From the NCBI RefSeq assembly GCF_024693525.1, contig NZ_JAILKR010000015.1:1-53479 (forward strand): a DNA stretch of 53,479 bases. Direction: 5' to 3'. The notes under the pieces are model-generated. The model did no database searches, was not told the origin of the DNA, and saw nothing but the letters and a program-made list of their open reading frames with translations. Below are positions 16,272 through 25,657 of this stretch, piece after piece; the first letter of the stretch is position 1, and each line of letters opens with the position of its first letter. The translations under genes were made by a program, and so were the position numbers. Source of the DNA: Selenomonas sp. Its GTDB lineage: Bacteria > Bacillota_C > Negativicutes > Selenomonadales > Selenomonadaceae.

Positions 16272-17699
16272 ATGTTAAAGAAGACGAAAATCATCTGCAC
16301 GCAGGGACCATCCACGGAGAAACCGGGCGTTATCGATGCGCTGATTGAGAATGGTATGAACCTGGCTCGTTTCAACTTCTCTCATGGTGATCATGAGGAA
16401 CATCTGAACCGTATCAACATGGTACGCGAGGCTGCTAAGAAGGCTGGCAAGGTTATCTCCCTCGTTCTGGATACGAAAGGTCCGGAGATGCGTCTGGGCG
16501 AGTTCAAAGACGGTAAAGTCATGCTCGAGAAGGGCAACAAATTCACGCTGACCTATGAAGATATTCCGGGCGATGAGACTCACGTTTCTGTCAACCACAA
16601 GGGTCTCTATACGGAAGTAAAACCGGGCGACACGCTGCTGCTGTCCGATGGTCTCGTAGCACTCAAAGTCGATGAGATCAAAGGCAAAGATATCGTTACG
16701 ACGATTCAGAACAGCGGTAAAATGAGCACGCGTAAGCGCGTTGCTGCACCGGGCGTATCCCTGGGCCTGCCGCCGATTTCCGAGCAGGATGAGAAGGATA
16801 TTATCTTCGGCTGCGAGCAGGATATGGATTTCGTTGCCGCTTCCTTCATTCAGCGTCCGGCTGACGTTCTGGCTATTCGCAAGCTCATCGAAGAGCATAA
16901 CGGCCACATGGAAATCATCCCGAAAATCGAGAACCTTGAAGGTGTCAAGAACTTCGACGAGATTCTGGAAGTTTCCGATGGTATCATGGTTGCCCGCGGT
17001 GACCTGGGCGTTGAGGTTCCGGCTGAGGATGTTCCGCTGATTCAGAAAGAAATCATCCGCAAGTGCAACAAGGCTGGCAAACCGGTTATCGTTGCTACGC
17101 AGATGCTCGATTCCATGGAGCGTAACCCGCGTCCGACCCGTGCAGAGGTTTCCGATGTTGGTAACGCTATCCTCGATGGTACGGATGCCATCATGCTGTC
17201 CGGTGAGACGGCTTCCGGTGACTACCCGGTTGAGGCAGTTGCTACGATGAACCGCATCGCTTGCCGTATCGAGTCCGCTCTGGAGTACAAAGACCTCTTC
17301 ATCGAGCGCGGCTTCGAGCATCTCCAGTCCCGTACGCGTGCAGTCGCTCATGCTACGGTACAGATGGCTTATGAGCTCGATGCTCCGGCAATCATCACGC
17401 CGACCGAGAGCGGTTACACGACGAAAGTCGTATCCAAGTATCGCCCGAAAGCAGCTATCGTTGCTTACACGCCGAGCGAGAAAGTTGTCCGTCAGCTGAA
17501 CCTGCGTTGGGGTGTATATCCAATCCTGGGCGCAGAGTGGAACGATGTTGACGAGATGCTCAGCAACGCTACCTCCGCCGCTGTTAAGAATGAGTACGTA
17601 AAACGCGGCGACACGACGATTGTTACCTCTGGTATCAAAGTTGACAGCAGCGCTGCTGTTGGCAAGAACACGAACTCCATCCGTGTTTACGCTATCTGA
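16272..17699 (+). CDS. pyk: Pyruvate kinase
   Basis: The 475-residue glycolytic enzyme converts phosphoenolpyruvate and ADP to pyruvate and ATP in the cytoplasm. Sequence landmarks are KTKIICTQGPST at the N-terminus, the ARFNFSHG loop, VLDTKGPEMR, the active-site region MVARGDLGVE, the substrate-binding ATQMLDSM and the GTDAIMLSGETASGDYP segment. The allosteric C-domain follows without the extra PEP-utiliser domain found in Bacillus. The start is the ATG at 16272 after AGGTGGGG; the upstream in-frame GTG overlaps that ribosome-binding site. Codon use is strongly biased (CGT, GGT, CTG), as expected for a highly expressed gene. Confidence 0.97.
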   Translation: MLKKTKIICTQGPSTEKPGVIDALIENGMNLARFNFSHGDHEEHLNRINMVREAAKKAGKVISLVLDTKGPEMRLGEFKDGKVMLEKGNKFTLTYEDIPGDETHVSVNHKGLYTEVKPGDTLLLSDGLVALKVDEIKGKDIVTTIQNSGKMSTRKRVAAPGVSLGLPPISEQDEKDIIFGCEQDMDFVAASFIQRPADVLAIRKLIEEHNGHMEIIPKIENLEGVKNFDEILEVSDGIMVARGDLGVEVPAEDVPLIQKEIIRKCNKAGKPVIVATQMLDSMERNPRPTRAEVSDVGNAILDGTDAIMLSGETASGDYPVEAVATMNRIACRIESALEYKDLFIERGFEHLQSRTRAVAHATVQMAYELDAPAIITPTESGYTTKVVSKYRPKAAIVAYTPSEKVVRQLNLRWGVYPILGAEWNDVDEMLSNATSAAVKNEYVKRGDTTIVTSGIKVDSSAAVGKNTNSIRVYAI

Positions 17700-17718
17700 T
17701 AAGTTCATCAGGCTTTTC

Positions 17719-17751
17719 AAGAGCTTCCCTGAGGGGAAGCTCTTTTGTTTT
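17719..17751 (+). terminator. Terminator after pyk
   Basis: An 11-base stem (AAGAGCTTCCC with GGGAAGCTCTT) with a TGAG-type loop is followed by a T-rich tail. Confidence 0.85.
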
Positions 17752-17830
17752 TGTCGGCTTTTTCTTGCGGAGGGGAGCTACTCTATGGTAGAATAATAGG
17801 GAAACTGTAATTAAAGGGAGGCTTACATAC

Positions 17831-18061
17831 ATGTTGCTTACCGTTTTGATGATATTAGATGCATTGGTAGCAATTATCCTCATCGCGTCGGTGCTTGGGC
17901 AAGAGGCAAAATCCTCGGGCATGGGCGGCATGGGCGGCGGTGCGGATACCGTATTTTCGAGCAAGGCTCGTGGTATGGATGCATTGCTGGCACGCGTGAC
18001 CGTGGTCTTTGCGATTCTGTTCGCGGTTATCACGATTGTGATTGCCCGCATGACCAACTAA
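17831..18061 (+). CDS. secG: SecG, preprotein translocase subunit
   Basis: The 76-residue inner-membrane protein has the two-helix SecG layout. A first TM segment spans about 2-22. A glycine-rich cytoplasmic loop (GMGGMGGGADTVFSSKARGMD) carries the family's G-G-AD-VF motif. A second TM segment spans about 52-73. SecG assists SecYE/SecA protein export. AAAGGGAGG precedes the start. The neighbouring order secG, esterase, rnr, smpB is conserved in Firmicutes and supports the call. Confidence 0.93.
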   Translation: MLLTVLMILDALVAIILIASVLGQEAKSSGMGGMGGGADTVFSSKARGMDALLARVTVVFAILFAVITIVIARMTN

Positions 18062-18075
18062 TACGAGAAAGCGTT

Positions 18076-18108
18076 CCCTGTTCTGCAGTATCAGAGCGGG
18101 GTTTTTTC
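18076..18108 (+). terminator. Terminator after secG
   Basis: A ten-pair stem with two G-T wobbles (CCCTGTTCTG with CAGAGCGGGG) and a six-base loop is followed by TTTTTT. The esterase start is only about 25 bases on, so read-through may still supply part of its mRNA. Confidence 0.75.
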
Positions 18109-18133
18109 TTTATGGATTCGAGGGGGCGAGAGG

Positions 18134-18880
18134 ATGATTTTGCCAGGGGCGGAACCTTTTTTCCTGCCGGGAGGGCCAAAGGGGGTTCTGCTGATTCATG
18201 GCTTTACGGGACTTCCAGCAGAGCTTTTGCTCATGGGGCAGTATCTTCATAAACTTGGGTTTACGGTGCTTGGGGTTCGGTTGGCTGGGCACGGAACCAC
18301 GGTGGAGGACATGAGCCACATGACCTGGGAAGATTGGATGGATTCGGTACGGGATGGCTATGCTGTGCTGTCTGGGTTCTGTGAATCCATCGATGTTATC
18401 GGTCATTCCATGGGAGGACTGTTTTCTTTGCTGCTGTCAACGGAGGAGAAAGTCCGCAAAGTGGTGACGATGGCAGCTCCCATCCAGATTGCCCAAGAGC
18501 GTGGCATCAAGTTTTTGCCCCCGCGGGAAGTTTGTAACAATCAGTTCATTCCCAAGGCCCGGCGACGGCTCAAAGGGGTTCCCGAAGCGGTCAATAAGAC
18601 CTATCGCAAGATGCCCCTCATTGGGGTCCATGAGCTGGTGGATGTGATTGAGGCCACAAAGGGCTGCATTGATAAGGTTTCCGCACCTGTGCTTATCATG
18701 CATAGCCACGACGACCATACGGCGGCTCCGTCCAGTGCGGGATATATATACGAACACGTCAAAAGTGAAGACCGCCGTGTTTTTTGGCTGGAAAAGTCCG
18801 GCCATCTTCTGCCGGTGGCGGCAGAGCGCGAAAAAGTTTTTGCCGAGGCAGCGGCTTTCCTGCAGTCATCTGACGCGTAA
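18134..18880 (+). CDS. Carboxylesterase (Est30/YvaK-like alpha/beta hydrolase)
   Basis: The 248-residue cytoplasmic serine hydrolase has HGFTG near residues 22-26 as the oxyanion-hole region and GHSMGG with nucleophile Ser92. The acid appears in MHSHDDHTAAP and the catalytic His in SGHLLPV near the C-terminus. Size and motifs match the Geobacillus/Bacillus short-chain carboxylesterase found in the same secG-est-rnr-smpB context. The physiological substrate is unknown. A strong GGGGGCGAGAGG ribosome-binding region lies directly before the ATG. Confidence 0.88.
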   Translation: MILPGAEPFFLPGGPKGVLLIHGFTGLPAELLLMGQYLHKLGFTVLGVRLAGHGTTVEDMSHMTWEDWMDSVRDGYAVLSGFCESIDVIGHSMGGLFSLLLSTEEKVRKVVTMAAPIQIAQERGIKFLPPREVCNNQFIPKARRRLKGVPEAVNKTYRKMPLIGVHELVDVIEATKGCIDKVSAPVLIMHSHDDHTAAPSSAGYIYEHVKSEDRRVFWLEKSGHLLPVAAEREKVFAEAAAFLQSSDA

Positions 18881-18948
18881 GGGATGACGGGGAAGTGAGA
18901 GTGAAGTGCCGCGCGGGCGCTTTAGGAAAAGGGAGAAAAAGAAAGTAT

Positions 18949-21675
18949 ATGGATTTAAAAGAACGAATTATTGCGTATATGCGTGAAGATGCCTATAAAC
19001 CATTGCTGGCCGAGGATTTGGCTGAGGAAATGAACCTCACTTCGGAGGAACTGGTGCAGTTCGATCAGGCCCTGGAAGAACTGGAGCGGGAAGGTGCCAT
19101 TATCAAGAACCGCAGCGATCTCTACGGTGTGCCGAGCCGCATGCATCTGGTGGTGGGGCGTATCTCGATGACGGCCAAGGGCTTTGGTTTCATCATCCCG
19201 GATGTACGCGAATCGGAAGAGGAAACGGACGTATTCGTGCCGGGGCCGGGGATTGGTTCTGCGATGCACGGCGACCGGGTGGTGGCACGGGTCACGCCGT
19301 CGGAACAGCCGGGCCGTTCGCGGGAGGGTGAGATTGTCCGCATCCTCGAGCGGGCCAATGAGAAAATCGTTGGTACCTTTGAGAGCAGCAAGACGTTTGG
19401 TTTTGTGACACCGGATAATACGAAGCTCACCCAGGATATTTTTGTGCCAAAGAAGTTTTTCCATGGCGCGAAAACTGGCAGCAAGGTTGTCGTCAAGATT
19501 ACGAAGTGGCCAGATGGACGGCGCAGTGCTGAGGGCGATGTAATCGAGGTGTTAGGTAAAGTCGGCGAGCCTGGGGTCGATGTTCTGTCGGTTATGCGCC
19601 AGTATGAGCTGTCGGAGACTTTCCCTGAGGATGTTCAGGCGGCAGCCAATGCGGTGGAGCAGGAGCCGTCGCCAGAGGAATATCGTGGCCGGGCTGATCG
19701 TCGTGATCTTCCCATTGTGACGGTGGATGGCGAGGATTCCAAGGATTTGGACGATGGTGTTTATGCCCGCAAGAATGAGGATGGTTCCTTTTTCCTTGGC
19801 GTATACATTGCCGATGTCAGCTGGTATGTCCGGGAGAATCAGCCGCTTGACCGTGAGGCCTATGCGCGTGGTACGAGTGTTTATCTGGTTGACCGTGTTA
19901 TCCCGATGCTCCCGAAAGAGCTTTCCAATGGTATTTGCAGCCTCAATGCTGGCGTTGACCGTTTGTCGATGGCCTGTGAGATGCAGATTTCTCCGGAGGG
20001 CGAAATCACGAGCTATGAAATTCTGCCGACGGTTATCCATGTATACCGCCGTTTGACTTATAACATCGTCAATAAAGTATTGGTCAACAAGGAAGAACCC
20101 TTCCTGTCGGATAATCACGACATCCATTCGATGCTCACGACGTTGGCGGAACTGCGCAACGTCTTGAAGGCAAAGCGCCATCGCCGTGGTTCCATTGACT
20201 TTGACCTGCCCGAGGTAAAAGTCAAGCTCGATGAAAAGGGCCATCCGGTGGCTTTGATTAAACGCGAAGGTTCCCTGGCTGAGTCGATTATCGAGGAATG
20301 CATGCTGGCAGCTAATGAGACGGTGGCCCGTCACATGGACACGAAAAATCTGCCCTTTATGTACCGCGTGCATGAGCAGCCGACCACGGAAAAAATCGAG
20401 CGGCTCAATAATCTGCTGGGTGCCTTCGGCTTGTTCGTCCGTCAGGACGAGGCGGGGCAGATTAAGCCCATGGATGTACAGAAGGTCCTCGAAAAGGTCG
20501 AAGGCCGTCCCGAGGAGCGCATCATCAGCACGGTAGCCCTGCGTTCCATGCAGCAGGCACGATACTCAGAGCTAAGCCTGGGACATTTCGGTTTGGCAGC
20601 CCGCTATTACACGCATTTCACATCGCCAATCCGCCGCTACCCGGATCTCATCGTTCACCGGCTGCTGCGGGAGACTTTTGCTACGGGCACGCTTCCTGCA
20701 GCCCGTCAGGCAAAACTCAAGTCGGTCCTGCCAGAGACGGCAGATCATGCTTCTCAGCGTGAGCGCGTTGCCATCGAGGCCGAACGCGAGACTACCGATA
20801 TGAAAAAGATTGAGTATATGGCGCAGTTCGTCGGGGAAGAATTCTCCGGCGTCATCAGTGGCGTGACGGCCTTTGGCATCTTCGTGGAGCTTGATAATGG
20901 TGTCGAGGGGCTGGTTCATGTTTCTACGATGGTCAACGACTATTACGAATATGTTGAGGAACAGTTTGCTATGGTGGGGGAACGCAGCCAGGCGAAATAC
21001 CGCCTCGGCGATGAGGTTGAAGTGGTGCTGGTGCGTGCCAGCGTCGAGGAACGCAACCTTGATTTTGTGCTGAAAGACAATGGTGCCTATGACCCAGAGG
21101 CCATGAAAAATGCCATCCGGGGTGGCCGCAATGCTGGCAAGGGCAAGGAAAAAGGCAGCAAGAACGGCAAGAAGAACAAAAAAGATAAGAATAACGGCAA
21201 AAAAGAGACCAAAAACACCGATAAACGCGGTGGCCGCAAGGATAAGAAAAAAGTAGTGGCTGAGGATATCATTGCTGAGGCTATGGTAACGGATCTGGAG
21301 GCCGAAAAGCCCAAGAAAAAATCTCGCGGCTCTCGGGGCAAGAAACGCGGTGCATCCGGCGAAAAGCTGCCGAAGCAGGAAAATCAGCAGCCGAAGAAAA
21401 AGGAGCGCAAGCGTCCTGAAAAGGCTGCCCGTCCCCAGGAACAGAGCGGTGACCGCAGCCGCAACCGCGACGAGCGGCGTGGCGGCAAAGAGGGGGACTA
21501 CCATCGCGTCTATGTGACGGGACTCAACAGTGCCGTTTGGCCGGACCCGCCGGGGTATCATGAGCGCAAAATGCGGGAAGAAGCCCGTCAGGAGAAAGAG
21601 AAGGCAAAAAAGGCACCGAAACGCCGTCCGCGTCCCCATCGCAAGACCGAAGGCGGTACGGCCAACAGCAAATAA
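18949..21675 (+). CDS. rnr: Ribonuclease R with long basic C-terminal extension
   Basis: The 908-residue 3'-5' exoribonuclease degrades structured RNA and works with trans-translation. In order it has an N-terminal winged helix (about 1-70), cold-shock OB folds (about 70-225), the RNB catalytic domain (about 240-570, with DGEDSKDLDDGVYA carrying the metal-binding aspartates) and an S1 domain (about 625-710). A 180-residue Lys/Arg/Glu-rich tail ends with a W/P-containing patch (YVTGLNSAVWPDPPGYHERK) and RRPRPHRK. The tail is far longer than in E. coli. I prefer the ATG at 18949; a GTG at 18901 or 18895 would add up to 18 residues. smpB follows closely, consistent with an operon. Confidence 0.95.
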   Translation: MDLKERIIAYMREDAYKPLLAEDLAEEMNLTSEELVQFDQALEELEREGAIIKNRSDLYGVPSRMHLVVGRISMTAKGFGFIIPDVRESEEETDVFVPGPGIGSAMHGDRVVARVTPSEQPGRSREGEIVRILERANEKIVGTFESSKTFGFVTPDNTKLTQDIFVPKKFFHGAKTGSKVVVKITKWPDGRRSAEGDVIEVLGKVGEPGVDVLSVMRQYELSETFPEDVQAAANAVEQEPSPEEYRGRADRRDLPIVTVDGEDSKDLDDGVYARKNEDGSFFLGVYIADVSWYVRENQPLDREAYARGTSVYLVDRVIPMLPKELSNGICSLNAGVDRLSMACEMQISPEGEITSYEILPTVIHVYRRLTYNIVNKVLVNKEEPFLSDNHDIHSMLTTLAELRNVLKAKRHRRGSIDFDLPEVKVKLDEKGHPVALIKREGSLAESIIEECMLAANETVARHMDTKNLPFMYRVHEQPTTEKIERLNNLLGAFGLFVRQDEAGQIKPMDVQKVLEKVEGRPEERIISTVALRSMQQARYSELSLGHFGLAARYYTHFTSPIRRYPDLIVHRLLRETFATGTLPAARQAKLKSVLPETADHASQRERVAIEAERETTDMKKIEYMAQFVGEEFSGVISGVTAFGIFVELDNGVEGLVHVSTMVNDYYEYVEEQFAMVGERSQAKYRLGDEVEVVLVRASVEERNLDFVLKDNGAYDPEAMKNAIRGGRNAGKGKEKGSKNGKKNKKDKNNGKKETKNTDKRGGRKDKKKVVAEDIIAEAMVTDLEAEKPKKKSRGSRGKKRGASGEKLPKQENQQPKKKERKRPEKAARPQEQSGDRSRNRDERRGGKEGDYHRVYVTGLNSAVWPDPPGYHERKMREEARQEKEKAKKAPKRRPRPHRKTEGGTANSK

Positions 21676-21709
21676 TCAGTATTCCCATAGGGAAGTAAGG
21701 TGATAATCA

Positions 21710-22183
21710 TTGGGTAAGCAGAACATCCCTATCAAGATTGCCTGTGAGAACCGCAAGGCCCGTCATGACTATTTCATTCATGAGACTTTTGAGACGGGGC
21801 TGGCACTGCAAGGGACTGAGGTCAAGTCCCTGCGGGATGGCAAGGCAAATCTCAAGGACAGTTATGCCGTTATCAAGAATAATGAGATATTCGTTGAACA
21901 TATGCATATCAGCCCGTATGAGCAGGGAAATATCTTCAATCATGACCCGCTTCGCACCAGAAAACTGTTGATGCACAAGGCGGAAATCATCAAACTCTTC
22001 AGCAAGACCCGGGAAAAGGGCTATACGCTGGTGCCGCTTAAAGTGTATTTCAAGCATGGCAAGGCCAAATTGGAATTGGCCTTGGCAAGCGGCAAACACA
22101 ATTACGATAAGCGTCAGGACCTGCAGGCTAAGGCGGCAAAACGCGATGTAGAACGTGCACTGAAAGAACGTCAGCGGTTTTGA
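21710..22183 (+). CDS. smpB: SmpB, tmRNA-binding protein
   Basis: The 157-residue protein binds the tRNA-like part of tmRNA and brings it to stalled ribosomes. Diagnostic segments are [49 protein letters not shown], the lysine-rich [12 protein letters not shown], and the C-terminal tail [18 protein letters not shown]. It starts with TTG at 21710 after AAGGTGAT. It follows rnr as in most Firmicutes. I found no ssrA gene in the downstream gap. Confidence 0.96.
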   Translation: MGKQNIPIKIACENRKARHDYFIHETFETGLALQGTEVKSLRDGKANLKDSYAVIKNNEIFVEHMHISPYEQGNIFNHDPLRTRKLLMHKAEIIKLFSKTREKGYTLVPLKVYFKHGKAKLELALASGKHNYDKRQDLQAKAAKRDVERALKERQRF

Positions 22184-22189
22184 CGAGAA

Positions 22190-22218
22190 GACGAGGAGCA
22201 TGGCTCCTCGTCTTTTTA
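22190..22218 (+). terminator. Terminator after smpB
   Basis: A ten-base perfect stem (GACGAGGAGC with GCTCCTCGTC) with a short loop is followed by TTTTT and closes the esterase-rnr-smpB unit. Confidence 0.9.
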
Positions 22219-22292
22219 TTTCTGTAATGTTGTAAAGGGATAAGGGAAAATGCTATAATGGGAAGGTATTCTTTTTATTTGGAGATGAATGT

Positions 22293-23645
22293 ATGAGTGA
22301 ACCGACGAAAATGAAACGTGGCCTCAAAAATCGTCACCTGCAGATGATAGCGCTGGGCGGCGCTATTGGCACGGGGCTTTTTTATGGGTCGACGTCGACG
22401 ATTGCCCTGGCGGGACCGGCGGTTATGCTGGCTTATTTGCTGGGGGGGATCGTTATCTTTTTTATCATGCGCATGTTGGGTGAGATGGCCGTTGATGAAC
22501 CGGTCTCGGGCTCCTTTAGCCATTATGCCACGAAATATTGGGGCAAGTTCCCAGGGTTTCTGTCCGGTTGGAATTACTGGTTCAACTACGTGCTGGTTTC
22601 GATGGCGGAACTTACGGCTGTGGGCATCTATATGCAGTTCTGGTATCCGGATTTGCCGCAGTGGATTGCGGCGCTTATCTGCCTGGTGGTCATCACGGCG
22701 GTAAACCTCATAAACGTCAAACTCTATGGCGAGTTTGAGTTTTGGATGGCGCTTATCAAGATTGCCGCGATTGTGCTGATGATTGTGCTGGGACTTTATC
22801 TTTTGTTCAGTGGCCCGCTCAGTTTTCCGGATAATTTCCGCAACATCTGGGCAAATGGCGGCTTCCTGCCCCATGGCTGGTGGGGCCTCGCAATGGCTAC
22901 GGCAGTAGTCATGTTCTCCTTTGGCGGTATCGAGCTTATCGGCATTACGGCCGGTGAAGCAGAAAATCCCGATAAGACGATTCCACGGGCTATCAATCAG
23001 GTTATTTGGCGCATCTTGCTCTTTTATGTTGGCACGATGGCGGTTCTTATGGCCCTCTGGCCCTGGAACCAAGTCGGTGTTGATGCCAGCCCCTTTGTGC
23101 AGATTTTCTCCAATGTGGGGGTGGTAGCGGCAGCGCATATCTTAAACTTTGTCGTTTTGACGGCTGCGGTATCGGTCTACAATTCGGCCATCTACAGCAA
23201 CAGCCGCATGCTTTACGGTTTAGCCTCCAAAGATGAAGCCCCGGAGTTTTTGGGACAGCTTTCCGGGCGCGGGGTGCCGGTAAAGGGAATCTTCGTATCT
23301 TCGGGAATTACCCTTATCTGTGTGGCCCTTAATTACTTTTTTCCTGGAAAGATTTTCATGTATCTGATGTCCATTGCGACTATTGCGGCGACGATCAGCT
23401 GGATGACCATTACGATCACCCATCTCAAGTTTCGGAAATATTGCCAGAAACAGGGGAAGAAGACGAAGTTCCAATCCCCGCTGTATCCGTTCATCAACTA
23501 TGTTTGCATCTTGTTTCTCGTAGGGGTCTGGTACTTTATGTTGCAGATTCCTGATATGGAATTGGCGGTATATCTGTTGCCTGTCTGGCTGCTGGTTTTG
23601 TGGCTGGGCTATTGTTATCGCGAACGAAATCACCAAAAGGGATAA
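22293..23645 (+). CDS. Amino-acid permease (AAT family, APC superfamily)
   Basis: The 450-residue inner-membrane transporter has about 12 hydrophobic segments. The N-terminus RGLKNRHLQMIALGGAIGTGLFYGS is the signature of AAT-type permeases (LysP, ProY, GabP, AroP group). FSFGGIELIGITAGEAENPDKTIPRAINQV is the conserved TM6-7 loop. It probably takes up an amino acid with protons. The substrate cannot be assigned, although proline- or threonine-type (ProY/YifK) permeases are closest in look. It is monocistronic between two terminators. Confidence 0.9.
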   Translation: MSEPTKMKRGLKNRHLQMIALGGAIGTGLFYGSTSTIALAGPAVMLAYLLGGIVIFFIMRMLGEMAVDEPVSGSFSHYATKYWGKFPGFLSGWNYWFNYVLVSMAELTAVGIYMQFWYPDLPQWIAALICLVVITAVNLINVKLYGEFEFWMALIKIAAIVLMIVLGLYLLFSGPLSFPDNFRNIWANGGFLPHGWWGLAMATAVVMFSFGGIELIGITAGEAENPDKTIPRAINQVIWRILLFYVGTMAVLMALWPWNQVGVDASPFVQIFSNVGVVAAAHILNFVVLTAAVSVYNSAIYSNSRMLYGLASKDEAPEFLGQLSGRGVPVKGIFVSSGITLICVALNYFFPGKIFMYLMSIATIAATISWMTITITHLKFRKYCQKQGKKTKFQSPLYPFINYVCILFLVGVWYFMLQIPDMELAVYLLPVWLLVLWLGYCYRERNHQKG

Positions 23646-23646
23646 A

Positions 23647-23676
23647 AAATGCCAGCTTGCAGCTGGCATTTTTTAT
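23647..23676. terminator. Terminator between permease and cheB (converging)
   Basis: A ten-base stem (AATGCCAGCT with AGCTGGCATT) with loop TGC and A/T runs on both sides can serve the permease and the convergent cheB. Confidence 0.88.
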
Positions 23677-23688
23677 TGATCGATTTAA

Positions 23689-24897
23689 TTAGCGGGCGGT
23701 TTGGGTGATGGCCCGTGGCATATCGCGCAATGATACCTGATGTTCAACGGCACCGGAGTCAAAGGCGGCTTTTGGCATGCCGTAGACGACACAGCTTTGC
23801 TGGTCCTGCCCCAAGGTGGGCGATCCCTTTTGCCGCATGTGAAGCAGTCCTTCCGCACCGTCCTTTCCCATGCCGGTGAGAATCACGCCGAGGGCTCCAG
23901 CACCTATTTCCTGGGCGACAGAGTCAAACAGGACATCTACCGATGGGCAGCAGCTATGGACTGGTTCTCCGGGAGAGCAGTCCAGCATAATCTGTCCACC
24001 GCAGCGGTGGACGGTCATATGCTTGTTGCCCGGGGCGATATAGACGTGGTCCGGCCGGACAATATCCCCGGTAGCGCCCTCCTTGATTGTGAGGACGCAT
24101 TCATCGTTGAGGCGTTGTGCTAAAAGCCGCGAAAACATAGGCGGAATGTGCTGGACGATGACAATGCCGGGGAGCGGCGGGCGAAGGTGTGTCAAAATGG
24201 AAGACAGGGCTTCGGTTCCACCGGTGGAAGAGCCGATGGCTATCAGTTGAATCGCTTGTTTGTTGGCCGCGGGGATAAATATCGGTTTTGGTTCCTCGGG
24301 CGTTGGGGCGGATGGCGGTATGGTCTTTATGGGGGGAGCTGGCTGCGTTATTGGCGCAGCAGCTGCCGGCTCCGATTGCACCGCTGGTGCAGCCGGCGTC
24401 GGTGGTGCCAGCGGGAGCCAGCCCTTTTTGGGCATAGCTGCCGTCCATAGCTCTTTGGTGACCATTGCTCCTGGCCCTACATTGGTGGACGGTGCGCTGG
24501 TGGAAGCTGCGGCAGCATCGGCGGTTAGCCGGACAAGTTCTTCATAAAATCCCTCTAGGGATTGTTCCGGTCCCGGTTTTTTCAGATAAGCAAAGGCACC
24601 AAAACTCAGTGCTGTTTTTTTGCTGGTATCCATCAGCCCATAGGTAATGATGGGAATATGAGGATATTGGCTGGCGAAGCTTGGCAGTAGTTGGTTGCCA
24701 TCCATGGTGATGACGGACATGGCAAAATTCATGATGATGACCATGGGCCGGAAAAGTTGAATTTTTGCCTTGACGTCAACCGGGTCGGCGTTTTTTTCCA
24801 CCAGACTGCCAGCAGGCAGCCGCTTGAGCAGTTCCTGGGCACAGGTGTCCAGGAAATATATGGAGTTTTCGATAAGCAATATACGAAGCCCCTGCAT
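23689..24897 (-). CDS. cheB: CheB-type protein-glutamate methylesterase with degenerate receiver
   Basis: The 402-residue protein has an N-terminal receiver fold (about 1-120), a long Ala/Pro-rich linker (about 125-212) and a CheB methylesterase domain. The catalytic triad is visible: IGSSTGG with Ser224, QHIPP with His250, and GMGKDG with Asp346. CheB removes methyl groups from, or deamidates, chemoreceptors. The receiver looks unable to accept phosphate: the acceptor position is Asn57 (VIIMNFAM), the acidic pair at the N-terminus is replaced by EN, while Lys (YLKKP) is kept. No cheA, cheR or receptor gene is near. A GAGAGGT sequence precedes the start. Confidence 0.9.
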   Translation of the reverse strand: MQGLRILLIENSIYFLDTCAQELLKRLPAGSLVEKNADPVDVKAKIQLFRPMVIIMNFAMSVITMDGNQLLPSFASQYPHIPIITYGLMDTSKKTALSFGAFAYLKKPGPEQSLEGFYEELVRLTADAAAASTSAPSTNVGPGAMVTKELWTAAMPKKGWLPLAPPTPAAPAVQSEPAAAAPITQPAPPIKTIPPSAPTPEEPKPIFIPAANKQAIQLIAIGSSTGGTEALSSILTHLRPPLPGIVIVQHIPPMFSRLLAQRLNDECVLTIKEGATGDIVRPDHVYIAPGNKHMTVHRCGGQIMLDCSPGEPVHSCCPSVDVLFDSVAQEIGAGALGVILTGMGKDGAEGLLHMRQKGSPTLGQDQQSCVVYGMPKAAFDSGAVEHQVSLRDMPRAITQTAR

Positions 24898-25065
24898 ATC
24901 GTACCTCTCAGTGCTATTCTTGGTTGTTTATTCGAATTCATTGTAGCATAAGAATGTTATCACTGAAAAGAAGGAATATGAGGACCGATGTTGAATTATG
25001 TATTGTGGATGATAAAATAGATTCCAGAATATCCGACAGGGAATCATGATAGGAGTGTTAGCATT

Positions 25066-25638
25066 ATGAATCGGATCAGTAAATTATTGGCGGCAGCCGG
25101 CATTGCTGCTACGATGGTGTTTTCTCAGGGACAGGCAGATGCAATGGTAGTAACCGGCATCAGCCAGAGCATGACCATTGCGGATAAAACCGTAACGGCG
25201 ACGGATCAGGATGGACAGAAGATAAAATTCGTTTCGGATGGCCGTGTTATGCGTCTGATGAGTGCTGATGGCGAGAAAGACTATCTGTCCTTCAATAGTT
25301 TTGATGGCCGGTACACGGGAGTGGATTTCAATGTCCGTGCAATCGAGACGACTGATCCGGGGATGCGCTTGTTTGAAATCACGGCAACGCATGGTGCCAA
25401 TGATAAGAATTGCGGTTACTGGCTCGTGGGCAAACATAATGGGCTCTGGACGACGTATATTTCCTGGAACAGCCTGGCAAATATTGGTTTCCGCGTAGAC
25501 CGTTGGCACAAGCTTTCCTCCCGCATCGTTGACCAGCAGCTGGTAATCACCAGCACCAACAGCTATGGCCGTACGGATTTCCAGACCCAGGCCTTCTGGG
25601 ATGACAGCTGTGATTGGTTTGGCGTTCGCCGTCTCTAA
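25066..25638 (+). CDS. Secreted protein of unknown function
   Basis: The 190-residue protein has a clear signal peptide (about 1-26, cleavage after GQADA). The mature part is beta-rich and polar, with two cysteines (NCGYW and DSCDW) that could form a disulphide, and several tryptophans near the C-terminus. I do not recognise the family. It has its own AGGAG ribosome-binding site and is followed by the promoter of the tRNA pair, so it appears to be monocistronic. A periplasmic or surface location is inferred from the signal. Confidence 0.7.
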   Translation: MNRISKLLAAAGIAATMVFSQGQADAMVVTGISQSMTIADKTVTATDQDGQKIKFVSDGRVMRLMSADGEKDYLSFNSFDGRYTGVDFNVRAIETTDPGMRLFEITATHGANDKNCGYWLVGKHNGLWTTYISWNSLANIGFRVDRWHKLSSRIVDQQLVITSTNSYGRTDFQTQAFWDDSCDWFGVRRL

Positions 25639-25657
25639 GAAAAATATGATTTAAGTA

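Noticed and set aside
16275..17720. 481-codon open frame on the minus strand
   Set aside because: It is the antisense shadow of pyk, caused by strong codon bias; no recognisable protein features.
20572..21639. 355-codon minus-strand frame rich in Leu and Phe
   Set aside because: It mirrors the Lys/Glu-rich RNase R tail; the apparent hydrophobic helices are complement artefacts.
22184..22292. tmRNA (ssrA) gene after smpB
   Set aside because: The gap is only about 110 bases, holds a terminator, and shows no tRNA-like ends or tag-coding region.
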